Of a stretch of 64,000 nucleotides of DNA, positions 10,142 through 21,349 are shown piece after piece (position 1 is the first letter of the stretch; each line of letters opens with the position of its first letter). The stretch comes from Parapristionchus giblindavisi (taxonomy: Eukaryota > Nematoda > Chromadorea > Rhabditida > Diplogasteridae): assembly GCA_943737045.1 (NCBI GenBank), contig CALSFV010000021.1, forward strand, positions 1 through 64,000. Reading direction: 5' to 3'. The notes beneath the pieces were generated by a model that ran no database searches, was not told the DNA's origin, and worked only from the letters and a program-made list of their open reading frames with translations. The position numbers and the translations under genes were made by a program.

Positions 10142-10857
10142 GGAGTACAATTTTTCTTTGTGTGAATGAACAAAGAACTACACAATTAGAAAATCTTTAT
10201 TCGCGAAGAGACAGAAAAGAACAAAATATTTATTCATAAATATGGTAAAAGTAATCGTTGTATCATGAGCCGTGTGAACGGATCTAAATCGATCAGGCTG
10301 ATAAACGGTGTTGTGAGCAATACGGACATCTTCTTTATTTTATTTTGTTTTCATTGTTTTTCTCTCATTCGAATCTATTGTATCAAAAGAAATCATCCCA
10401 AAATATTTTCATTTAAAAAACCATACAATTCACGATGAATAAATTGATGCTCCAATGCTCAAAATGAAATTGGGTAACGAATTTATTCAGAGCAAAATCG
10501 GAAGAATTTATTGATCATGAACGCAATGTTTTTTAAAGGGTATTATTTTGGCTTCATTTTTTTAAATAAAGTAGATTAGAATGAGAGAAATACAATAAAA
10601 AGAAAGAAAAATAACGGATATGGTCGTATTGATCACAATTTCGTTTATCGGCCTGATTCTTTCAGATCCACTCACTCCGATCATGATACAATGATTTATA
10701 CATGTGTGATATTGTTAGGGTTAGGAGAAATTTGGAAAAGCAAGACAAAAATATTTATCCAAATTGTGGTTATGACAGTAAGCCCTTCTGTGGTAAAATT
10801 GAAATTTCCGATAACGTCATAGATAATAGTACTTGAGTGATAGAAAACCTGGCCGAG
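10142..10857. other. AT-rich stretch without recognised gene
   Basis: No coding exon, tRNA or clear repeat boundary was found. The stretch is AT-rich with short A and T runs. Confidence 0.5.
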
Positions 10858-11058
10858 TACTCTGGTATTTTAAAACTTAAAGTCTACTTGCACTTTCACT
10901 TTAAGTAGACTTGTAAGTCTATTTCAAGTGAAACGTAAGTCTACTTAAAGTGTGACGTCACTACGTAAGTTTACTTAAAGTGAGACGCAAGTCTACTTAA
11001 AGTGAAAATGTGGCGTCACTCACTTGAAGTAGACTTTAATTTGTCAAATACCAGAGTA
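10858..11058. repeat. MITE, TACTCTGGTATTT family
   Basis: TACTCTGGTATTT at the left is mirrored exactly by AAATACCAGAGTA at the right. The interior is rich in AAGTCTACTTAAAGTG repeats in both orientations, making a compact foldback. Relatives with the same termini occur at about 36846-37062, 41878-42045 and 45480-45724. No coding capacity. The flanking TA inside the terminus suggests a TA target. Confidence 0.75.
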
Positions 11059-12295
11059 TGAGCCCGACCGGTTGAATTCTGCGAAATTTCAAATTTGAAA
11101 AATGATTTTTTTGTATTTTTTCGAGGGTTTTTTTTGTATTTTTTCGTACTATTTTTAAGGCTTTAAAAATTAAAATGATTTTTTGTGGGACTAAAAGAGC
11201 ATCGATAGCCATTATATTAAAGAGATCATCTTCTGTCTGCATGATAATTGTCATGGCAAAGTATCATAATAGTTGTGCAAATTTAGTGAATTTCGGAAAA
11301 ATCGTGAAAAAATCATGCCAATTTTTTGACCTAATTTTTCCAATTAAAACTTCACTCGAAGATCTTGAAATTTCTGGAAAACTTAGTAAACTGTTGCGTA
11401 CTATATATATAGAAGATATCTGGCTTTTGAAAAGAAACCTGACCATTTACTTCCTGAACTTAGAAAATGATAAAAATATTTTTCGAATTTTCTCAAAATT
11501 TAACATATTCAGCTCATCCTTGACCAGGTTTTGTATCACTCATTTGATATATCTCTGTCAAGTTTGGAGCATGCAGCTTTACTGAACACAGAGTTAAGAC
11601 ATTTTTGACCAATTTCAGGGTTTCAGAAATTTTTTCGATTTTCTCACAGAAATGAAATTAGCTCGGCTTGCATAGCGGATTTTACTCATCGCTCATCACT
11701 TATTCATACACTTTTACAACAAGTCTCAGAAAAATGTAGCTTAGGAAATATTCTTTGCTGAGTAAGCACAGTGTGGTTACATCTACACTACGAAATAATG
11801 CGACGAAGAACCACAGAGGGAGTAGGATACTTGGTCAAAAGTAGCAAAACATTAGCTTAATTGTTAATATGAGTCAAAAGTTATGACTTTGCAAAGTTTT
11901 GTCCGAATACTTTTGACCGCTACTGTATACTTTAATGCTACCTCATGCAATATTCAAATTTTCAATTTTCCATAAATTTTATTCAGAAATATGCAAGAAC
12001 ACGAAGACAGGAATCAATCGATATGACATGATGAACAAAAATTTAGGACAATTCAAATTTTGAGCATTGCATACGGTAGTTTTACAGCATATTTATGAAA
12101 TTGCAAAATTGTGTTACAATACCTAGAGTCAAGCATTTTTGTCATATCTCCCTAGTCCCATCTCGGGATACTGTAACTTGGGATATACTCTTTCGTTCTT
12201 GTGTCAGTGTTACCATTAAAATTCGATTCAAGCAAAATGTTGTGATAAGTGTCAGACAAACATGAGTCAAGAATAGTGGCGGCAAGCATAAGCAA
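11059..12295. other. AT-rich interval with a solitary Tc1/mariner-like end
   Basis: No supported gene. At 11890-11925 the sequence ends in TTTTGACCGCTACTG followed by TA. This is the reverse complement of a Tc1/mariner-type terminus (CAGTAGCGGTCAAAA) related to the element at 47250-51607. A matching left end was not found, so this is probably a truncated copy. Open frames at 11036-11585 are not supported by anything recognisable. Confidence 0.4.
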
Positions 12296-12600
12296 TTTTG
12301 TCAAGCAGAGATTTATCATCTGAGATTTGTCAAGCAGAGATTTGCCAAGCGAAGATTTGTCAAGTAGAGATTTGCCAAGCAGACATTTGTCAAGCGGAGT
12401 TGAGTCAAGCAGAGATTTGTCAAGTTGAGTTGAGTCAAGCAGAGATTTGTCAAGCGGAGTTGAGTCAAGCAGAGATTTGTCAAGCGGAGTTGAGTCAAGC
12501 AGAGATTTGTCAAGCGTAGTTCAGTCAAGCAGAGATTTGTCAAGCGTAGTTCAGTCAAGCAGAGATTTGTCAAGTGGAGTTGAGTCAAGAAGAATTTCAA
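12296..12600. repeat. 15-bp minisatellite reading as pentapeptides
   Basis: About 19 units of 15 bp alternate between GTCAAGCAGAGATTT and GTCAAGCGGAGTTGA types. Because the unit is a multiple of three, both strands stay open. The plus strand reads as repeated AEICQ/AELSQ; the minus strand reads as LTNLC/LTQLR. Later units carry TAG on the plus strand. No start context, splice site or flanking gene supports translation, so it is treated as a minisatellite. Confidence 0.8.
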
Positions 12601-13175
12601 GCAAAGCTGTGCACAATTCATTGTGACAAGAACGATAATGAACACGCAAGCATTTATTATATCTAAAGAACTGAGCACCAATGTGATATGATATGAAATA
12701 ATAATGACGTCAATCAATAATTAATGAAATCAATCAACAACTCATAATCGACAACAAACAACAAAAACTAACTATCGATCGATAATTAATGCTATCTATC
12801 AATGATATAAATCAACAACTCATTTCAACAAATCAATCTATAAGTAATGATATCAATTGACAAAAAATCAATCAATAAGTAATCATCGAATAAATTATAA
12901 CATATCAACTTATAACTTATGGTATAGAAACTTATAGTATCAATCTATCTATAATTAATGAATAATTATATCGACAATCGATAACTAATGAATAAAATAA
13001 ATGGTAATAACAAAAAACCAAGCTAATCGATCTATAACAAATGATATCTATCAATGATATAAAATCAATAACTAATCGTAATAAAGTGAAATCAATAAGA
13101 ATCATAATTAATCAATCGAAAAGTAATCAATTTATGATAATCAACAAGGTAGTCAAAAGGTTAATGAATCCATAA
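12601..13175. other. AT-rich ATCAATCAAT-type low-complexity DNA
   Basis: Dense, irregular ATCAAT and AATGAT runs, probably the 3' flank of the minus-strand gene ending at 13176. No gene was seen. Confidence 0.5.
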
Positions 13176-14447
13176 TTACTTAGTCTTCATAGCTGCAATC
13201 ATGGCTGCTGCAGCCTGTGCTGGGGTAGCTGTAGCATTGATCATTCTGAGCGCTGCCCAGAACTGTGCTAGTTCTTCAGCATCTACAGTACCTTCGTCGT
13301 CCTCCTTCTTTGTGTTCTTTTTAGCAGATCCATTATTGGAGATTTCGTCATCTGCTGAAAAATCGCATTACATGTAATGAATGCAAAGAATCAGTTTATT
13401 CTATATAATCAGTTAAACAAACCTAAAAAATCAATAGTTAATTGATGAATATACTTACACCAGTTATTAGTTATGTCCGACGAGACGAAGCTTCGTTTTC
13501 TTCCCGGAGTCGTGACGATCTCATTTTGTGGTTCTTCATCTAATTGACGAGTACCCGACAGTTCTGAATGAATTTCATTCAACACAAGTAAAAACTTAAA
13601 TTGTTATGTAAACTTAAATATTTCTAAAATGAGAACTAATATTGATTAAATTAAACTCTGCTGAACAAACTGACCAGTGGTGAGAAATGACTTTCTCTGT
13701 CCATCTGCCGTCTCCGTTACAATCACATTACGATTGTGAGGGTAGCCATTCTCAGCGTCAGCCTGCTGTTCTTCTGTGAGACCATAAGACTTTCCGTGAT
13801 ATGGAAGTCTCAATGACTCTATATTGTGACCACGGAATGAGCGAAGGCTGGAAATATGTAAATTACTTTTTAAAATCTTACTAAATCACATTGAAAAAAT
13901 AAATTATTATTCTTAGCAGCAGCAGTAGAAGTAGTAGTAAGGACAGTACCTGAGTAGTCCAGTCTCAGCATTCCGACAATCCTTGATGGTCTCAAAAAAG
14001 AGACTGTAGTCGTTTTTGTGCCGAGACGAATCAAATTTGAGCACCATACAAGGTTTTGGAAAGGAACTTTTTTTGGACATTTTAGCCATAATTTCCTTTA
14101 AGTGATCCAAGAGTTCCACATTATTCACTGGACGAGTTCCTGAAATATTAGATTGATTAGTCTTATTGATTGATTACTGCTATATCGATTGGTTACTAAT
14201 ACGATTAATTACTATCATCGACTGAATAATGTCATAGGTAAGCCACTATTATCGATTGATCACAGATATCGATTGATTATTGTTATTGATTAGGTTACTA
14301 CTATTATTGATAATTTACTAGTTACACAGAATTGATTAACGCACCTTCCAAATATCTAATACATATTTTTTTCTGTGAGAGTAGAGCAGCTGAGTCACTA
14401 AAGTTCTTCTTTGCAGCTGATTCGCTCTTTCCGTCGACTTTGTTCAT
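13176..14447 (-). CDS. unknown protein, five-exon gene (about 249 aa)
   Basis: Five exons read on the minus strand with consistent phases: 14345-14447, 13950-14139, 13675-13847, 13459-13563 and 13176-13354, ending in TAA at 13176-13178. Together they give 750 nt including the stop. The first ATG (14447) follows TTTTATAG directly. It could therefore be a trans-splice or 5' UTR splice acceptor before a true start, or an internal exon. The protein is Lys/Ser-rich at the N-terminus ('MNKVDGKSESAAKK'), has a central 'VELLDHLKEIMAKMSKK' helix-like stretch, and 'TPGRKRSF' resembling a nuclear signal. The tail is acidic then Ala-rich ('EELAQFWAALRMINATAT'). The family was not recognised. A nuclear protein is a guess from composition only. 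Phase consistency over four introns makes this the best host gene candidate in the left third. Confidence 0.65.
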
Positions 14448-15525
14448 CTATAAAACACAAGAATAATGTTTTAAATAATGGTCGCATAATACACATGCTA
14501 TTACGCATACTGTCTACTACTGTATACATGTATAGTATACAAATGTATACCCTTTATATTACTCTCAACTGTGTACAGTATAAACTCTAATTAGTTCAAC
14601 CTTACGGTGCTAACTGGCTATGAAGATTGACAAAGAATGTACGGTAATCTATCATCGATGATTTGTACACCAACTAATGAGTTAATGATCATGTAGTAAT
14701 AATTAACTGATTAAAAATTAACCTTGAATCAGGATGGGGTTCACGTAGTAGTACGGTAGTCGAGTGACACCTTAGTCTAAACCTTAATATTAATATTATA
14801 ATAAATGGGAATAAAAAGGGTGATACTTGAATTAAACTAACAAAATAATCATACACTATGCATGAATAACAATGTACTACATGTGGTACGACAACGATAA
14901 GCATGGGCTAGGCTATCAATCAACCACGATATTGATAAAAACAGCACAAATATCTTTAATATATTTATTAGATCAATATAATTATTAATTTTAATATAAT
15001 ACTACACCATCGTTCATACAATAAACAAAGTTTATGGTAGTTTTTGAACCGATATCTTTAATCAATCAATAGTCATATACGGTACAATCAATCAATCAGT
15101 AAATCAATACATACACTCAAATTTATCAATAAAGCAATCAATCAATGAAGAAATGATATCTTTAATCAGTCATTACACTCATTTCGAACCATAAATTAGT
15201 TAATTCATAGTATATCTATAATGCAAAAAAAATCAATAAATGATTGTGAAAAATCAATAAACAGAATAATGGTAAATGACGTAATATATGATACATAAAA
15301 TGATTATTGATGATCGATTGTCGTTAAGTTACAGTACGCATACGGATTCTCGCCTAAAATTGATCAATATGAGTGACCACAGTAATCAATACAGTGCACT
15401 ATCAACAGTAAAGTTAGTTCAAAGTGTCAAAAGATAGTTCAGCTTCCTGCAAGGATACGGTAGTACACCATAAATGGTAAACGAAAGAATGACAACTACA
15501 CTACGAGGAGGAGAAACACACGAAC
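14448..15525. other. AT-rich intergenic or intronic DNA
   Basis: No supported exon, RNA gene or repeat boundary was found. ATCAATCAAT-type simple sequence is common near 14160-14330 and 15060-15250. Confidence 0.45.
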
Positions 15526-15655
15526 CTTGAGAAGTGGAAGTTTGCACATATTCTTGAATGATAGATTGAGTGCTTCGAATCGAGATATAGTAGTCTGAGA
15601 GAAGTCTGTCCCATATTTCTTACCCAGAGCTTGACTAACGTGTCTTGAGTAACTC
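15526..15655 (-). pseudogene. POU-specific domain exon with frameshift
   Basis: After a TTGTAG acceptor the sequence reads 'GVTQD' in one frame. It then needs a one-base shift to read '[20 protein letters not shown]', followed by '[18 protein letters not shown]'. This is the second half of a POU-specific domain, closest to class II/Oct-like proteins. The helix that contacts DNA ([14 protein letters not shown]) is intact. One residue of the usual 'CKL(K/R)PLL' is missing. No POU homeodomain exon was found downstream. The indel, the lost codon and the missing partner domain suggest a decayed or captured exon, unless assembly errors are to blame. POU proteins are transcription factors; activity of this copy is doubtful. 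Confidence 0.75.
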
Positions 15656-15896
15656 CTACAATGAACAAATAATAATATAGAAATTCGTAGTTGGTCCTGA
15701 ACAGACTTCCATAGGTTACAGTACTATAATGGGATATACTGTAGATCAAATATCAGAGAACAACTTTATTGTTATCAAATAGTTTACTCTTGACTGCAAG
15801 TGTTCGTGCAGTTTAAGCAGGAGCTAAACTAAGAAAATTCGTGAATCCATTCCATTCTTATTACTATAATCTCAATTATCGATTAATTAAACGTAC

Positions 15897-16002
15897 CTCA
15901 GGAGTTATTGAATCGATCCTCCTTCTCGTTCCCCACTTTTCGGTACCTTTGTCCGGGTCATAGGAAGAGTAAGAAGAGTTGCAAGATTTGTATTTTGAAT
16001 AC
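15897..16002 (-). other. candidate exon, unrecognised
   Basis: A 106-nt open segment lies between a TTTGATCTTTGCAG acceptor and a GAG/GTACGT donor. In one frame it reads 'YSKYKSCNSSYSSYDPDKG' and 'WGTRRRIDSITPE'. Its exit phase does not match the POU exon downstream, so it may belong to a different or broken gene. The acceptor carries the TTTGATC heptamer also seen at other exons in this window. Confidence 0.35.
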
Positions 16003-16909
16003 CTGCAAAGATCAAAGATCAAAAATGTCAAATAATTGTATATGTATAATTGTGGTATAATGATTCTTCTAAAATAGTCCTAGTAAGACCCCTTACCCTT
16101 ACACACTCTTTATATCCTCCATCTCATCTCATTATACTTCATTGCTCTATTCATCTTCTATCTACTGCTATATACAAACAATCATGATAATCAATCGATG
16201 TTCAATCAGAAATAAGACAAGTTCGAGTTTTCATCGAAAGAACAAGTTTTGGGTCAAACTTTCTTTTTCTCTATATTAGTTTAATTTGCACTTCTGGTTC
16301 TAGAAATCGCTCGGTCAACATATATGAATGGACATATATGTCGACCACCAATTGACATATCATAGTTTGATCTTTGATCTCTGATCGTTGATCTCACCTC
16401 ATCAGTTTCAAAAGTTTCAGTCGGTTTAAGTGGATAATAAGAGATGAGGAAAGTAGTGAACGATGAAAGAGAAGATAAAGGATATATTATAGACCATTAA
16501 GTGCATCGAATAGTTGATAGTATAACATTAGTAATAAATAATCAGTAGAGACAATGCGCGAAGGTGAAAGAGGCAGTGATAGAGATAGATAGATATATAG
16601 ATATGAAGATGCATAACAAGGCCATATGTGGAATAGTTACGTTACGCATTTTCATGCGGTCACACTTCGTAGTTTGTAACGTACTTTTGACTTATGGACA
16701 GGATTGATATAGAACCAATCGGCTATGATCTAGAATGAGTGAGAATGACTTGAATTGAAGCCGCCAAGATTAATTAAGGGACCGCAAGCAAACAGAAATA
16801 AGACAGATTTAATATTTAATTACAGAGAGAAATCAGAACTTGATTATGACTACAGTACGATTGAGTGTAGAAATCAAGGAGCAGAACTTTGAGAAGGAAC
16901 AGAACATAC

Positions 16910-17626
16910 CCGTTATTCTGCATGCGTCCTTGGTAGCACTGCGACCGAGATACACCTGCAGATGAAGCTGCTCCAGTGACTACGTGCGGATTTGTGTCCT
17001 GAAGGGAATGAGATCATGATATCTACAGTAATCACCATCATATCTACCATCATCATCACCATACAGTATCTGATACTGTGATCCAAAAGCGTGATTCAAA
17101 AATTGTTGTTTTAGGGGGTCAATCAACTCGCTTCCATTATCGCTACCGTACCTCTTCAATGTTTTGTAGTTCAGTCTCGATATCGAGTAGATCAGCGACC
17201 AGGACTCCATTCTCACTTCGGATACCGTTCTCTTGCATCTCCTGCAATAACATAGAAGATGATTATCAATCAATCTACAGTATCCCATCCCTTCCTACAA
17301 TATCTCATCTCACTACCGTACCTTCTGTTCCTTCTCTTCCTTCTCTTGCTTCATCTGCTCCACTTGTTTACGCTTCATCTCGTACACAATCTATAACATT
17401 ATGAAATAAAATTAAAATAATTAAAATAAAAATAAAATCAAACTGCAATCGGCTTCTACCAATCTTTTATACATAAACTGCACAAGAGTCATTAAACTGT
17501 CAACAATTAAAAACAATATATTATATTATAATAATAATAATAATCATAATCACCTGGAACATATTTCTGATGATTCTGCGTGATCAGCAGTGCGCCCCGT
17601 CTTCATACCGTAGAACTTGTACTTTC
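16910..17626 (-). other. four candidate exons, coiled-coil-like protein
   Basis: Candidate exons are 17554-17626, 17322-17390, 17152-17241 and 16910-16998. The last three join in phase 0. They read 'IVYEMKRKQVEQMKQEKEEK', then 'ADLLDIETELQNIEE', then 'DTNPHVVTGAASSAG'. The first two are strongly helical and charged, as in a coiled coil. All share minus orientation with the neighbouring genes, and two donors are GTACGG. No family was recognised. These may be part of the same transcription unit as the POU exon, or independent fragments. Confidence 0.4.
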
Positions 17627-17809
17627 CTGAAATAGATGAAGGTACCGTAATCTTGCTACCGTAATCGCACCTGACTGTGTACACATACAATCAATCAATA
17701 TTCCTACCTTACTCTCTACTCTTGCAATCAATCAAGCAATAATCCCACCTAACTTTGTATCGACGTCATTCCACTCATTCCTCCTCCTCCCTCTCCTCCT
17801 TTTCCTTGT

Positions 17810-17924
17810 CCTCCTTCACCCATCATCATCATCTGTTGTCTCATCCGCCTTATATGCACTGCACTCCACATTCTGTTGTACCAGACAGAAGCGGTCGTTC
17901 GGTAGCTTCAGATCGAAATTGTGC
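17810..17924 (-). other. candidate exon, unrecognised ([12 protein letters not shown]...)
   Basis: After a TTCAG acceptor at 17925-17927 the minus strand reads '[20 protein letters not shown]' then '[15 protein letters not shown]' before a stop. The composition is that of a real conserved exon, not chance AT-rich sequence, but the family was not recognised. It could follow the exon at about 18560-18700 ('DENEVQLTLKFTR') through a phase-2 junction. Confidence 0.4.
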
Positions 17925-18277
17925 CTGAACACAGGTAATCAATAAATGCGGCGGATACGGTATCGATGATCGAATATTGATTTTCCATAAAAGCAACAAT
18001 ATATTTGCACAATATCATAATGCGCTCGCCAGCGGTTGTTTTGGACCGTCAACAAAACTTTTATGCAACGATCGTTCAATAATATCTAGGACCTTAAAGA
18101 AAATCAATCAATAATATCTTGGAGATGAAAGAAAAGCATTCAATAATATTTAGGAGAAGAAATAAAATCAATATTATACACACCTAATAGCCGGCAACGG
18201 TTGACTGTTCCTCTCTTGTACCATCTAGATCATTCGCTCACACTCAGCTGATTTGTTGACCAGAATGCCTTAAATGT

Positions 18278-18280
<3 letters not shown>

Positions 18281-18326
<46 letters not shown>
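18281..18326. repeat. (TAA)n microsatellite
   Basis: About 15 TAA units between unrecognised exons. Confidence 0.95.
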
Positions 18327-18328
<2 letters not shown>

Positions 18329-18559
18329 GTATATTAAATGAATTATTTTATAAGTTATTATGCTTAAGTTTCAGAAGTTTGAGTTATTAATTTCAGTTAT
18401 CGGGTTTGGTACATAGACATACAAAAGCCGTAACACGAATGCACCTGACAAAATGGATCGCCCTTTAAAATCCACTCTAGTTTACTCTTATAACAACAAC
18501 ATCAACAACAACAACAATAACAACAATAATAATAATAATATAAATATAAATGATATAAA

Positions 18560-18700
18560 TAAATGTAAATGAACGTACGGGTAAACTTCAACGTCAGTTG
18601 CACTTCATTCTCGTCGATGGACTAATTCTCACAGCGTGACACACCCTTCGCCACTTCGAGCACACGATGCGTCGCCGTGCACGCCAACTGAATCACAACG
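18560..18700 (-). pseudogene. candidate exon with in-frame stop
   Basis: After a GATTCAG acceptor the frame reads 'LACTATHRVLEVAKGVSRCE' plus N, then TAG, then continues in the same frame as 'SIDENEVQLTLKFTR' to a GTACGTT/GTTCAT donor area. The same-frame continuity across the stop suggests a nonsense mutation in a once-coding exon. The family is unknown. Confidence 0.3.
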
Positions 18701-18927
18701 AGGTTAGGTAGATCAAAGGTAATGTTGATGATAAAAACGAGGGGATTACGGTAGCTCCTGGAGACTGAGTATGATACAAAAAGTACGGCAGTGTTGCTGA
18801 CACCATGGCAATATAACGCATCGTTGCTTGATTCTGTCACCCTCATAATTATCCTAACCTGTTCTAACTTGAACAGCTACAGCACTTTATAATTACCGTA
18901 TCCTATAGTACTCTACAATTACCGTAC

Positions 18928-20221
18928 CTCAAGCAGTTGTCCCACGACTCTCGGCACATACTAGGCCACGCATTGTGACCGTTGAACAGTTGATATACAC
19001 CTTCGTCCGAAAGACGTTCACCTTTAAATAGTTTATTATTATTATTATTGTTATATTATTTTCACAATTAGTAATATTATCATTATGATTGTTACGAATG
19101 AATTTCGACAAAGAAACACATTAAAACTTTAATAAAGCTTCTTGCCTTTACTTCAAGGGCGAAACACAAATGCACATGCTTTCACTTCTCTTAAACCTCA
19201 GCGCAAAAGGAAATATTAGCCATGTGCAAGAAATAACATCAAACAACAACTAATGCTTTTATTACAATGAAATAATAACTCTAAACGACTACTCTAACTA
19301 AGAACTACTTCTCTGAGTTTATCAATGATTAATAACATTTATCAATGATTTATTTATTTATTATTAATAAAATTCCAATCTGTTTCTCCGTATCTCGTGT
19401 AAACATCTACGTACTCTTATTATTAGCATTTTTTTAACGGCACATCCAAGCTAATTCGAAACATACATGCTCTCTCGCTTTCTCCTCTCTACGAAAGAGC
19501 GTTGGTAGAGCGGAGTCTCAAATTAACTCGGGGTGTTGTGCCCTTAACTTACCAAGTAGGTGACGTAGCTCGGCAACGTTGATCATTCCATTGCCTTCCT
19601 TGTCAAAGTGAGATAGACCCTCCACAAAGTCCACCTTAATCGATATAGTGATTAATTATTTTTTAAATACGTGTGCTTTCATCCAGACGTATAAACTCTC
19701 ATAAAGCCATCGAAACGTACAACAATAAATCAATTCTTTGATTCTCGGAAAATCAATAAAATCACATACCGTATGCTTCTCACGCTTCCTATCAATTGAT
19801 TGGAGGGTGGGGACGAAGCCCTCGATGGAGATCCGAGTGTCTGCAAAGGTGATTAAATTGAGAAGATATTTGCCTTATTCCGCCTGACTCTCTACCCCTA
19901 CAATCAATCAATATTCGTACCATACTATACAAAAATTCCATAAGAAAAGGAAAACAGGAATGACAGAGAATATACGAGTGATAGATGTCCAGCATAATAA
20001 CAGACCGAATAAAATTAAAGGCGCGCCCAAGCAAATTTGAAACACCGCTCTGACAACGATTTATTTGTTTGCAAGAGAGCATTGCCAGAGAGAAGAGTAA
20101 AATTAGTTCGACATGTCTCTTTAAAGAAAACACACCAACCTTCATTCTTTCGATAAGTCATTGTGGTGGCTGCTTGGGATGGCGCAAATGACGGAGGCGA
20201 TGTAGGAAAGTGGTGCACCAT
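18928..20221 (-). CDS. myosin essential light chain-like gene, incomplete
   Basis: Four exons join in phase: 20140-20221 (ATG at 20221), 19770-19840, 19553-19634 and 18928-19021. The middle reads 'TRISIEGFVPTLQSI' then 'VDFVEGLSHFDKEGNG' and 'MINVAELRHLL'. This is the central linker and third EF-hand of a myosin alkali (essential) light chain. The loop DKEGNGMINVAE keeps D1, N5, G6, I8 and E12. The next exon reads 'GERLSDEGVYQLFNGHN', again light chain-like, then diverges. Three residues usually present between 'ELRHLL' and 'GERL' are absent, as a 9-nt deletion would do. The first EF-hand is not encoded upstream, and the C-terminal lobe is not recognisable. In the family this protein binds the myosin neck. 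This copy is either very diverged or a decayed or captured fragment. Confidence 0.55.
19433..19550. repeat. MITE family M1 (TTTAAAGGCACACC... termini), copy 1
   Basis: Ends resemble TTTAAnGGCACACCCAAGCT and its inverse. The interior has CTCTCTCGCTTTC and ACGAAAGAGCG arms. It lies immediately downstream of the 5' splice site at 19553. Other copies lie near 20014-20125, 38758-38882, 39832-39936, 40857-40955, 46133-46256, 51630-51743 and 55338-55458, with a half copy at 44925-44972. Confidence 0.65.
20014..20125. repeat. MITE family M1, copy 2
   Basis: It has the same inverted layout: TTAAAGGCGCGCCCAAGC at the left, TTAGTTCGACATGTCTCTTTAA at the right. It starts within about 15 bp of the 5' splice site of the light chain-like first exon (20139/20138). 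Confidence 0.6.
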
Positions 20222-21340
20222 GGGCGCCCACTCCCATACCGATACTCACGAGTCAGCGCTGCAGTTCGCCATTGCGGCGCTTTTTCTACATCTAAAGTAA
20301 ACATTTCATAATTAGAACTCGATAGAGGTCACAATCATATTTGTCAAAAACAATTATAACAATAGTAAAAGTTATAACAATGGCCGCGCATTCAAAGAAG
20401 CAGAGTACTCGGCGTGGGTTAGAGACGTTGTGTATTTGGCATTTTGACAAGTACACTACGTGAACCGCAACGTGTGAAAATATCGAGAACCTAGTTCGTA
20501 TTTAAGGGAAATAATTTCTATTTCAGGCCAAATATTGTTATCATCACAAAAAGAGAAGGTTCTCACTCTTATCGGCGATTTCTTTCTTAATATGCATTTG
20601 TACAGCGGGCCTAAAGTGATTTTAAACCTATTTAAAGATATATTATCAAATTTTGAAGCAAATTAACGCTGAGAACGAAAAAAAAAGTAAAAATATTAAA
20701 CTAATCCGGAAGCGCTTTATTTTCTCTCGCTAAACAGCATAAGTCGGGCATGCTGTTTCTTTATGAAACATTTAATTTAATTTTTCTTCGCTAAAATTAA
20801 GAAGCACATCAGTGTAAGAAGAAATTTTGTAACATTCATAGTATTTTGTAACATTCACTGTAATAAACATATGAAGTATGCTGATTCAAATATCTACTTT
20901 ATTCCGAAATAAATAATATATCCAACATAAGACTTGAAAACAATTGCACTGAAAAAATGGCTAGAGAAAGGCAACGTTTTTAGTTAACATTCAGTGTTTT
21001 TAGCGTATTCGCAAGTACAAAATAGGGGAGAGAGGTTGCATTCAGCATGATAAAATGAACCACCAAATATTAGAAACCTGAATTTCGAAATTGGGTAAGT
21101 ATAGCTAAATATTCCGTTGCATAAAATGACAACTGAAGCAATCAAAAAAAAAATTAATTCGGCTTTCTTCATTACCTAAATTAACCTAAATTATATAGAA
21201 AGGTGACCCTGCACAAGTGAGCTCGAAAATAAATAGTAATATATAAATAGTAATATAGAATAGTTAAAAACGCCAATTAACTTTCAATCGTTCTAAAATG
21301 CACGTTTTTTTTATATTTCGAGTCAAAATGACTTGAAATA
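20222..21340. other. intergenic DNA, no supported gene
   Basis: Only a 62-codon minus frame (20984-21172) stands out. It begins 'MKKAELIFFLIASVVILC', resembling a signal peptide, and contains several Cys, but there is no splice or homology support. Confidence 0.4.
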
Positions 21341-21349
21341 TCATATCTG

